This document shows, one piece after another, positions 28,176 through 37,183 of a DNA stretch of 64,000 bases (positions within the stretch are counted from its first letter, which is position 1; every line of letters starts with the position of its first letter). The DNA comes from Anthoceros angustus (Eukaryota > Streptophyta > Anthocerotopsida > Anthocerotales > Anthocerotaceae): contig MU008155.1 of assembly GCA_010909165.1 (NCBI GenBank), positions 1,860,001 through 1,924,000 on the forward strand, given 5' to 3'. The notes under the pieces are model-generated. The model made no database searches. It was given only the letters and a program-made list of their open reading frames with translations, and was not told the DNA's origin. A program made the position numbers and the translations under genes.

Positions 28176-28463
28176 TCTCCAGTGACCCCTTCTTGCACAT
28201 GTCCGAGAATGGACCCCTTTTTGCATCAAGCAAAATCCAACCCCAAATCGGCTGTTCTGAAGCAATGGCTAGTGTTTTCCCTCCAACGTAGGTGTAGTTG
28301 CTTTCACATAATATGAGTTATCACAATGCACAACAATAATGAGGGCATGAAACCCTAGTCCACCTTATGGTTCCGGTTATATTGAAAAAAAGATTACATT
28401 TCGGTGCGCAAACATGTGCGAGCCCTGACCCTAAATGCCAAACCCTAATTTATGGTACCATTC

Positions 28464-29750
28464 TCAATCGTGCAACTCTTCGAAAGGTTGTGTTTCTGAC
28501 CTCGGGACAATAATGCCATCGTTCAAAGATTGTAGGCAAGGATCATCAACTGCGAGAATATGATTTATAGGGTTTGCACCTAAAGCTCCGCCCACGCCAA
28601 ACGTCTCTAAATGCTGAATGTCCCAGGTGGGATCTCTTACCACTAGGGATGTATCTTGCTCCTCGACTCGTTTCTTCGGGGTTTTTGATCCTTTCGTTGT
28701 TGCCTCCTCCTTTTTCTTCTGTGGTCCCTGGGATTGACTTAAATCCTGAAGATCAATGGGTGCGCAAGTGCCATGAGTCATGTGAAGAAATGACGCTCTG
28801 GGCTTCACAGACCTTCCGCCTGCCACCTCCGCAAAAAACACTGGATGAGCTCGCTTATGGGGTTTGGTAGTCAGTTCTTCCTCATCACTGGGGAAAACCC
28901 ATGTTATACGTTGATAAATGAAAATGGTGCTCTTTTGCTCTTGATCGATGGCGATGCAATTGCAGCCTTCCAATAATGTTGCCACTATTCCACTGCTGCT
29001 CCCTGAGCACCCATCTATCACCCATTCCCCTTTCTCCGTGAAAAGGTCATAAAGCAGAACCATAAGCCCTATTGGTTTCTGGTAAGGGCATACCACATGA
29101 CCATCGTTTGAAACATTTAGAAGTTTTTTCACGACGGCGCTGTATCTTATGAAAGCAGGCATGGCTCCGATCTCCCCGATTGCAATGTTGCACAGCGCAC
29201 TGCATTTCCTCACATCTTCGACTCTAGGGTGGATACCATACCGCACTGTAAAGTACTCGCAGTTCTCATATAGACCTTCCTCCGCAACCAAATTGTCTTT
29301 CTCCCACACCATGGTATAAACACCTTGGCGCTCACACCATTTATGCAGTGCATTCCGAACATCCTTCATATGATCTGGACCATGCATAAATATCACTCGA
29401 AAGGTTTTGCACACCGTCACTGTCATGAACTCGTCCATGATTTTTTCAAAATCTTCAAAGGTCATCTCCTTATCCCAAGATTCTGATACATTCCCCTTTG
29501 GCAAGTCAACAACCAGCGGTTTGTATTCTCTCTTTCCAAGATAGGTGGCCGTTTCGCAGATATCACCGGTGATTATTCGGTACCTGACTTTTTGTTTGCT
29601 TTTTGGGACTTGGAACATGGATAGTTTAGCATCATTGTCCTCCTCTGCTAGTTCTCTCTGAAGGTCTTCTACCCTCTTCCACTTCCTTGCTGCATTGATA
29701 TGCTCTTTGAAGCTATCTGGAATGACTTTTCCTTTGTATTCTTCTGCCTG
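28464..29750 (-). other. Exon with beta-class N4/N6 DNA-methyltransferase-like domain
   Basis: A continuous 428-codon exon, its start set by the acceptor ctttaaag before QAEEYKG. Motif order matches beta-class amino-methyltransferases (catalytic motif before SAM motif). RYRIITGDICE stands where the family has the leading GD strand. VVDLPKG stands in the place of catalytic motif IV (family DPPY/SPPY). SWDKEMTFEDFEKIMDEFM precedes an FRVIFMHG strand and a MVWEKDN strand. QKPIGLMVLLYDLFTEKGEWVIDGCSG ... CNCIAID matches the KP...GD-VLD-FxGSG...GIE motif X/I region. Both catalytic signatures are degenerate (DLPK for DPPY; DGCSGSSSG for DPFAGSGTT), so methyl transfer is doubtful. A binding or structural role is possible. 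Confidence 0.6.
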
Positions 29751-30429
29751 CTTTAAAGTATGCGTGCAAAAAAAAAGCCTTGTGAAGTATGACATTGATG
29801 GGGGATGCGCAAACTAGTGCGCGCACCCTAACCCTTAAAACCGGATAGCAATGACAACCGATACCTTACAATGTGGCCGAAGACCGGTTGAAACTTTGCG
29901 ATATCATCCGCCGTCGAGTGCCTTGGGTACTCTCTCTCAACTTCAGGAAATGAAGTACACCGTAAACCTAAACAAAAAGCTGTTTGGATCACATTTAACT
30001 TCTTTGCCTTTATGATTCACGTCTTCATGCCTCTCACGCTTAACTCTCTCTGAATTACTGTCTCCAATGCTGATAGCATAATACGTTCGTCTGCCTCTCC
30101 AAGAGGCATTCCCTGGTACACCCGCCAGTTCGTCGCATGCATTGGCTTTATAATGAGATTAGGGTCCCGCACTACTGGTTCTGGGTCAGGGCCTCCGCGC
30201 TTTGATTTACCTCTTTTGCTGCCCTTTTTGCGGTTTCCCTGCTCCAGCAGCTCACTTTCTCCCAAAGGTCGAATACTTTATCCACCCTATCCCAGACATG
30301 CGTCGGGACACTCGCAATGCAGAGCACAGTGGTTTTTTGGTCTACCAACCGCTGCATATCTTCTCGGTCTGCGGCATCGCCTATAATACCGAACATCGTG
30401 TAAAGATTGTATTTCCATTCCATAGTAAT

Positions 30430-30900
30430 GTTAACGCCATCCGCAGCCGCAATCTTCATCTCATCGTGGATATATCGAACTTGCTCAATGAAAGACATTC
30501 GCTTCCTGAATGTGCCTTAACATTGTGATCTATTGCCAAACATCTCATCTCGGATTAGGTCAGCCCAGCATAGATATGGGCTTCCATATATTGGTAGTAC
30601 GAATTCTCCGGGTCTTCTGCATATTGTCTTTGGAAAGCATAGAAACTGTGATTTCCACCTAAGACTCTCATAGTGTACTATTGTTTCTGTAGCTTATCCT
30701 TAGCATAGTCGTCGACCGTTGGGCACTCTCTTGGGTCTATCATACAAAGTAGGGGAGTACTCCTTCTTGCACTGGTCCCTTTTTTATTTCTTGGAGAAGA
30801 TGTTTTCCCCAAGACTCATCTACTCTTCGGATTTGAGCATCACGGGTTAAATAATCAGCGGTTCTAAGCTTGGTGGTGGCAACTATGTCAGTGTGAGGTA
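30430..30900 (-). other. ParB/sulfiredoxin-like domain region (broken)
   Basis: Reading the minus strand across its breaks gives, in order: LRTADYLTRDAQIRRVDESW, a helix LLQEIKKG followed by VLPYFV, a strand-loop with RVLGGNHSFYAFQRQYA, YMEAHIYAGL, SEMRCLAIDHN, and RKRMSFIEQVRYIHDEM. This matches the ParB N-terminal pattern: a first helix/strand block, then the (V/I)-x-G-x-H-R-x-x-A box (here GGNHSFYAF), then a strand, Lx-x-E-x-R-x-LAI-x-x-N, and a following helix. Two in-frame stops and one frameshift lie within the region. In prokaryotes and phages this domain is often fused upstream of an N4/N6 methyltransferase, the same order as here. Confidence 0.5.
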
Positions 30901-31739
30901 TGCACCTCTTCTTGTGCGTGGACTCCCGAGTTTGGTTCATAGGATCCCTGTTCTGCTGCGCTCGCTCCACTCTATGGTTGTTTGTCATAATTGCTTTTGT
31001 TTTACCTCCCCCCATCACCAGACTATTGTCCAGGTCGGTAGGCTTACCCCTCTTCACGCTTTTGCCATTGCCTTTCCTTTTCACAGGCGAGGCGCGAACA
31101 ATTTCCTGAAGTTCCTCATCTATTTCCTCGTCTTTGTTTCTGTCATGGCCTGTCTTGTTCCCTTCTTCTCTTTCGACTATATATCCCCTTGCTTTTTCTG
31201 CTTCAGATACATGCCGGATGTCTTCTAGACTCTGTAATATTTGTTCTGTTGATGGCAAAAACAATTGATTTTTTTATGCATTTGAGGACCGTTTGGATGC
31301 CCCCTCGCTATGTGTTTCCTCATTCCTGTTGATATCTTCATGTGCGTTCAAATTCATGGCTTCACTATCCGCCTCCTCATCGTGTGCTCCCTCTTCGTCG
31401 CGATCTCCACTATCTACGCCATTCTCAACCTCTTTATCCGCTAGTGCTTCATACCTTTCCGTATCCTGGTCCATGGAATCTTCATCATATATTTCTTCCT
31501 CCATTCACCAAGCGGTTAAATGGCGGAGATGTTGCAAGCTACCCGGTAACGCTTCAACCTTCTCCACAACAGGTTGACTCACCACAGCTTGCTCGGCCAT
31601 CTTCGTCATAATCAAGCCAACTACAATCTCTTTGCGGATAAACGTAAACGCATTCACAAACGACTGTCAACAGAAAACCATTAGGGGATTAGCATACTGC
31701 AAGCCCAAAATACACCAAGCAAAGACAATTTCAAACACA

Positions 31740-32050
31740 AAGGCTAGTGCGAAGGAACACAAGTGCACGCACTTGTGTGCACAAGTGCACGCACTTGTGT
31801 GCACTTGTGCACAAGTGCACGCACTTGGGCGCGCACGAGGCAATGCGCAGACAATTTCAAACACAAAGGCTAGTGCGCGCGAAGGAACACAAGTGCACCG
31901 ACAACTGCACACTAAGGGGCACAAGGCCCCCTGGTAGGTGTGCACTTGTGTGCACACCTACCAGGGAGCCTTGTGCGCGCACTTGTGTGCACACCTACCA
32001 GGGGGCCTGGTGTGTGCACAAGTGCACGCACCAGGGGTAGCACTTGTGCC
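31740..32050. repeat. Palindrome-rich cacaagtgcacgcacttgtgtg array
   Basis: Many overlapping copies of acaagtgcacgcacttgtgt and related words such as ccaccta-ccaggg, alternating in both orientations, so the region can fold into long hairpins. A direct repeat of caatttcaaacacaaaggctagtgcg flanks part of it (31729- and 31852-). It falls in what would be an intron of the ParB-methyltransferase-like gene. Frames reading CTHLCALV-like strings here are artefacts. Confidence 0.8.
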
Positions 32051-32378
32051 TGTCCACAATGCTATAGCTAGCAGGGCACAACCAAAACCTCAACTACCCA
32101 GGTCATCACAGAAAAGAATACAAACAAGCTCACCTTGTTGAGTACAATAGCAATATAAAGTCTTGTCCGGAGGTCCGGTGTGTTGCAACGTTTCAGAATC
32201 AACTTGTCCACACTCAACACAAGCATCCGATGACATTTTGAAGTCTTCATGTAAAACTTCTCTTTCATGGTGCAGATCAAAAGCTTCACTCTCACATTTG
32301 ATCTGACCTCGTACTTCCAAGCCGATAGGATGTTGCCCCCCACTATCTTCTGTGTCTTCAACACGTCCATGTATCCAT

Positions 32379-32383
32379 TGACC
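32379..32383. repeat. Target-site duplication, left copy (TGACC)
   Basis: TGACC directly precedes the left LTR and recurs at 50886-50890 directly after the right LTR. A 5-bp duplication is normal for copia integrase. Confidence 0.9.
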
Positions 32384-32620
32384 TGATGAAATAGGTCACT
32401 ATTAGGGCACTCTTCACTAGGGCACCTAGAACTTAATGATTTATTTATTTGGATAGGGCATTAAGTAGTTTAGGTAGTTTTCTTTAGTTGGTTACTTAAG
32501 TGGTTATTTGTTACAACCACTAGGTGGTTATAACCACTTCTAGCCTTCTATATAGGGCATGTACTTTCTATCAAATGTAATGCAACACATATTGCTTGAG
32601 CTTGTGTATGATTCTCATCA
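32384..32620 (+). repeat. 5' LTR of outer copia element
   Basis: 237 bp, TG...CA termini. It is nearly identical to 50651-50885, including cttctatatagggcatgtactttct, which could supply the TATA box. Confidence 0.93.
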
Positions 32621-32632
32621 TGGTATCAGAGC
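32621..32632 (+). other. Primer-binding site (initiator Met-tRNA)
   Basis: tggtatcagagc begins at the base after the 5' LTR; this is the usual plant copia minus-strand primer site. Confidence 0.93.
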
Positions 32633-33406
32633 ACACTTGCTCTTTGTTTGCTTGTGCATCCTCATGCACCTAAGTAGCTTATCTAGGAGACACTTTCTAA
32701 TCTAGTATTTGCCTAGATGGATTGTGTTTATCCTAGAATTGCTATCTTTGCATGCATTCTTTTTATGCTAACATTTCTCTTCTAACAATGCTTTTATGCA
32801 CTAATTCTTTGTCCTTCCTCCATGGATTTGTGTTCCCTTAGAAGGATAAGGCATAGAGTTAAGAAGAGAAGTAGTCCCAAGACAACAAGAACAAATTAGG
32901 AGCCCAACACATAGAAGCAATAGAAGACAACAAGCTATAGAGGAGAGATAGAAGAAACCTCCTCTTGTATAGCAAACTTCATTGCATCTATTTTAATTTC
33001 TAAACCGGATCAAGGGAAGTTTATCAAGCTAGCTAGACGTGATTTGCTAGAAGTTTTAGTCCAATTCACGCCAAGGCATTAGAATTAGCTCTCCAACATA
33101 TCCCAAATTTGAATGGTATTAGTACTCCTTTATCTTCTAGTCAAGACAAAAATAGCATAGAAACTCTTAGATTTCAAGAAATTGATAGTCAATTAGCAAC
33201 TCTTAGAATCCAATCCTTTGATCTTAAGGAGAATTATCTGAATTAAGGACAAAATTGTCTATTCTCTCTAAGGTTGATAATGCGCAGAGATTTGAGAGCA
33301 TGCTATCATCACCCGAATCAGATTATGATGCAAGAGAAGAGTTTCGTGCATGCAATAGAGAAGATCAGAGGTCGATCATGAGGCCTAGTCCTCTAAATCA
33401 CCTACA

Positions 33407-34320
33407 ATGGCTGGAGTGATCAATAATGAAGAACAAACTGCTCCTAATTCCCCATTGGGTAATGATAATGCTAACACTTCATTGCATTATCATTATGGTG
33501 ACTTCAAAGAGAAAGATAGATTCAATGGAAGGGATTATGACATCCGGTCATTGAGAATGCGAGGAGCTTTGCGGCAAAGAGACCTTTGGGGCATCGTCGA
33601 TGGATCAATTCCAAGGCCACACGCCCGATTTGAACGTGAACTTCAACCTTCCCGGACGCCAGGACGAAGGCACAAGATTTATTGGTGGACTTTCTCAACA
33701 TATGGTGAGACATGTCGCACACGCAAAGACCTCCAAGGATATGTGGACTCACCTTGCTCAATTATATTCATCTCGAGATGTAATGAGTATTGTTGCGCTT
33801 CACGTAACTTCCGCAACCTCTCAATGAAGGAGTCCGACACCATCGAACATCATGTTAATGCATTTCGATTGGCACGATCCCATTTGGAATCTTCAATGGC
33901 GTACCTATCTCGAGATGGAGGCTTACGTCATTCTCTTATCTTCATTGCCACCTTCTTATAGGGCTTTCATTACAACTCAAAATGCGATTCGCAATGTCGA
34001 AAAGCTGCATGAAGATCCAAATGAAGAGCCGACATCGTGTTTCGAACTTATTGGAGCATTGCTACAGGAGGAGGCAAGCGTCATCATCACTCCAGCCAAC
34101 AAGCGGCGGTGATGTATTCACAAAGGGTAGAGGAAGAGGACGAGGCGAGGCCGAGGTTCTACTTTCCAACGACCCCATATCCGCACATACTTTCCATGAT
34201 GGAGAGGCATCTTCTTCAACACCGCAAGAGGTAACAAGAAGATCGGGATTATATGTAATTGGTGCGTAATCCCAAATCACATGGAAAAGGATTGTCGTAA
34301 GAAGAAGAATGGGGAACCTC
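33407..34320 (+). pseudogene. gag of outer copia element, frameshifted
   Basis: The start at 33407 follows a ~790-bp leader. Fragments in three frames together show the copia gag pattern: FNGRDYD...LRMRGALRQRDLWGIVDGS, an HMVRHVAHAKTSKDMWTHLAQLY-type stretch, LPPSYRAFITTQNA, FELIGALLQEEA, and finally a CCHC zinc knuckle (CNWC...NHMEKDC, about 34255-34300). At least three frameshifts. Immediately downstream (~34420) a WYLE-GATSH stretch is the remnant of the protease active site. Confidence 0.75.
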
Positions 34321-35586
34321 GGAGGCCCCACCGGAGCTAACATTGCAAGAAACAATCTTCCTCAACTCCAGAAGGTTTCACTGTGCTTGGCTTCTTCCAA
34401 GCCCTCCAATACCTCATGGTACTTAGAGGAGCTACTTCACATATTTGTTACAACGAAACTCTTTTGAGTCTTACTCACACCAGGACATCACCGTCCTCCC
34501 GGAGATGATCACAACCTACCCATAGCGGGTGTCGGTTGTTGTATTCAAGTGTGATTCGTGGTTCTTCATCTTCATCAAGTCCTCCATGTTCCTTCAATGT
34601 GCAAGAATCTAGTATCACCGCAAGTCTTTGTCAAGAACACACTGCAGTGATCCTTTATGCGATAGTTGTCTTCTCTCTTTCATAAGTGATAGAAACTATA
34701 CAATCTGCAGCACTTTAGATGATGGTCTCTATAGATTGTCGACAAGTGGGAGCCACCCATTACGCTAATGTTGCCATTCCAAACCCAAATGACACCTACC
34801 CAAACCATGCTTTGGCATTGTCGCCTTGGTCATCCTAATAGTCAAAAATTAATCCAAATGTCTAAGGGAGCTTTATATAGAACCCTTGCCTTGCAAAGGT
34901 TGAACACCTACCTTGGTGCGAATCTTGTGTCCTCACTAAACGACATCAAGAGCCTTTCAAAATAAATCTCCACAAAGGGCCAAGTCACCTTTAGAGATAG
35001 TGCACAGACATTTGTGGACCCTTGTCTACACCCTCCTTTAGTGGTAGTAGATATTTTTTGACCTTCACAGATGATTTCTCTCGTTTTGTCTTTTCCTACA
35101 TCTTGAAAAACAAGAGTGATGCCTTTCACGCCTCTTCAAGGACTACATGAAATGGGCTGAGAGACTTACAGATCACAAACTCAAGACCTTACGTTCCGAC
35201 AATGGTGGAGAGTTTACATCTACTGAATTTGAGGATTAATCCTAAAATTCAGTAGTTCCTTGACCACTCAAGCCTGTCATCTTTGACCACTCGAGTTCTG
35301 TTAGAAGCACGAGCACAGGCAACGCATCATTCAAGATGCCGTTGGTATGTATTGAAAGCGCTGTTTGATCAAGACACGTGGCGAGGCGGTATGGCTAGGC
35401 CATAAGAAGAGGCCACCGCCTCGAGGCCTCTTCTCATCGTCGGATGCGCTTATCTTTGAAGGAGGTGATTACGCTTAGCCTGCGATTACGGAGATTGGGC
35501 GCGGATTACGGTGAGCATGTTGCCTTCACTGTCCGCAACAAAGTCGCGACTCCCCAAACCCCTAATCGGCATTTCGATGGTCACAT

Positions 35587-35973
35587 GTGTTTGGTTTCAG
35601 GTTTGTGGTTGTGATTAACAAGCATCGATGGCAGACCAAGTGTGGTCTCCGGAGATGGGTGGCGAGCACCGCTTTCATGCGAGAGGCCACCATCCGCGCC
35701 ACCTTTGAACACGCATGGGCAGTGCGGGGTCAACTCCCCCCACGCGACACCATCGTGACCGCGGAAGATGCCCAGAGAATTCTTCAGGATGTCCCGGATG
35801 CGGAGTTCCTAGAATTCCGCACGCGGTTCATGGTAGTGGGCCGTTGCCTTTCGGAGATAGATTCGATGCTCGAATTGATGCATGCCATGGGCGCGGATTC
35901 TCAATGGGTGGCGGCGAGATACCATGAGGCTTCCGTGGATGCCATAAAGGCGTTTTGGCCCAAACCCCATTAG
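35587..35973 (+). CDS. Hypothetical 128-residue frame within the nested insertion
   Basis: A frame with higher GC than its surroundings, compositionally like a folded helical protein: a Trp/Arg-rich start, then ATIRATFEHAW, DTIVTAEDAQRIL, AEFLEFRTRFMVVGR, IDSMLELMHAMGADSQWVA, ending PKPH before a stop. I do not recognise the family. It could be an exon captured by the insertion. The upstream sequence ends in ...ttggtttcag, an acceptor-like junction, so the true start may differ. Confidence 0.3.
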   Translation: MFGFRFVVVINKHRWQTKCGLRRWVASTAFMREATIRATFEHAWAVRGQLPPRDTIVTAEDAQRILQDVPDAEFLEFRTRFMVVGRCLSEIDSMLELMHAMGADSQWVAARYHEASVDAIKAFWPKPH

Positions 35974-36029
35974 TGTGAACATGGAAGGGTTTACAATCGG
36001 GGTTTGTGGCAAACCACGACAGACGCAAA

Positions 36030-36525
36030 AAGGCCATGTTGTAATCAATTAATAACTTAGTAAAAGATGCCCATTGCATGTGTCATATATGCCGTAGTGA
36101 TCCCATACGGAAATTCTACAATATAAAAATAAATCCGTTGTAAATCAAGGCGTGTAGGGTTTAGAACACGGCTTAGTAAATAAGACCCTTAGAAAAGGTA
36201 AACGCCCGTTGTAACACAAGGTTGTAGTAAAAACGGATTCCTTTGTAAAACCCCTATAGTAATTTCCCTACTTGCGTAGTAAAGTCCTCCATCTTGTTCA
36301 ACCTCAATTGCCCCCTTTTCAACGGACTTTCGCCGCTGCCACGTCATCGTATTGAGTCGTGGCGAAACCCCACCGTAGTAAAACAACGCAACCCATGTTG
36401 TAAATTCTAGGGCTATACTCCTAAAAAATAATTGGCCCAGAAACCCCTGTAGTAAAACGATAAAGTGCTACATTCTCTCATCTCTCCATAAATCAGAGGT
36501 TAGTAAAGGGCATGGTTTCGTTGTA
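36030..36525. repeat. Irregular array of gtagtaaaa / ttgtaaa motifs
   Basis: Words such as tgtagtaaaa, cgtagtaaag, cttagtaaa and gttgtaaat occur roughly every 25-60 bases in the same orientation (for example near 36055, 36175, 36222, 36277, 36373, 36447 and 36497). Spacing and orientation suggest subterminal transposase-binding repeats. Confidence 0.6.
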
Positions 36526-37183
36526 GTGATTTTTGTCGAGCTGAAGGTATAGCTCAGCAACTTACAGTTGTCTACACTCCTCAACAAAATGGCGTAGCCG
36601 AGAACAAGAATCTACGCCTCCAAGAGATCACAGGTTGCTTATTGGTACAAGCTAAGTTATCTAAGGCTTATTAGAAGAGGCCCTCCTAACAAAGAACCTA
36701 TCTCATGAATCGATTGCCTACATCAGCAGTTCAAGGTATGACTCCATATGAAGCATTCATTGGCAAGAAGCCTTCTATTGACCACCTTCGAATTTTTGGA
36801 TCCCCTGCATATGTTTTTATTCCCAAAGCATTGCGTAAGAAGTTGGATCCCAAAGCATTAAGTACACTTTCATTGGCTACACCAAGGTATCAAAGGGTAC
36901 AAATTGTTCAACCCTTCTACAAGGCAACTTTTATACGCCCGAGTGTTACTTTTCATGAGTCTTACCTCTTTTCCCCACGATTTAGTGATGCTTGGTCCTC
37001 CTCTTGATGAGACCATTGACCCTTCTTATTTTGATGATCTTGATTATTTCACTCCATTTCCCATTCCTGCTTCTCGTGTTCCTTTAGTTGAACCTATTAT
37101 GCAGGAGGAGGAGGAGTTAGCATCTATTCCACAACCTGGTACAACTCAACCAGACGAACCTGATTTTGACATCCCAGCAGAGG

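Larger units (their letters stand above)
26310..28463. other. NRT2 upstream region and AT-rich spacer
   Basis: 26310-26880 is GC-rich and probably the NRT2 leader and promoter. 26880-28463 is AT-rich spacer without a convincing gene. It contains a 26-bp tandem array (27161-27230), a diverged direct pair built on gatcaacc-acaaagg-cacca-gct-agggac (about 27267-27315 and 27378-27425) and a hairpin (28146-28175). A 23-bp stretch of the hairpin region recurs in inverted form near 57219-57242. Confidence 0.5.
28464..32383 (-). pseudogene. ParB-like plus N4/N6 DNA-methyltransferase-like gene, C-terminal part
   Basis: The larger piece of a minus-strand gene cut by the copia element at 32384; its 5' piece is 50886-51561. 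In gene order: an exon at ~32383-32130 that continues in frame from the 5' piece and ends at a gtgagc donor; an exon at ~31665-31500; an acidic linker (MEEEIYDEDSMDQ, 31504-31274); a basic linker with SPVKRKGNGK; a ParB-like region (~30900-30430); a Lys/Arg-rich linker; and an exon at 29750-28464 with the methyltransferase-like fold, ending at a stop codon. At least three in-frame stops (near 31511, 30680 and 30560) and frameshifts (near 30500 and 30262) interrupt it. It is either a decayed gene or one damaged further by sequence errors. I do not recognise a named plant family; the domain calls rest on motif reading. Confidence 0.6.
35236..36530. mobile_element. Unclassified ~1.3 kb insertion inside the copia integrase
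   Basis: The outer integrase reads GEFTSTEFED up to about 35235 and continues at ATTTTTGTCGAGCT near 36530, so the intervening DNA is an insertion. GATT appears on both sides as a possible 4-bp target duplication. The left half is GC-richer and includes a 128-codon frame (35587-35973). The right half (36030-36525) holds about a dozen spaced copies of gtagtaaaa/ttgtaaa words, like the subterminal repeats of a DNA transposon. No transposase or LTR is visible. Confidence 0.55.

Noticed and set aside
28464-29795. Recent bacterial contamination or prophage as source of the methyltransferase-like gene
   Set aside because: It is interrupted by introns with GT-AG signals and by a plant copia element with TSD, on a segment with plant genes, so it is part of the plant genome whatever its ultimate origin.
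31632-32040. Cys/His-rich frames (CTHLCAQVHA type)
   Set aside because: Direct translation of the palindromic cacaagtgcac array.
32090-32320. Alternative minus-strand frame with CVECGQ and CYCTQQGELVC, zinc-finger-like
   Set aside because: The other frame continues exactly from the 5' piece across the copia empty site and ends at a gtgagc donor, so the Cys-rich reading is probably a shadow. It stays possible if a base error exists.
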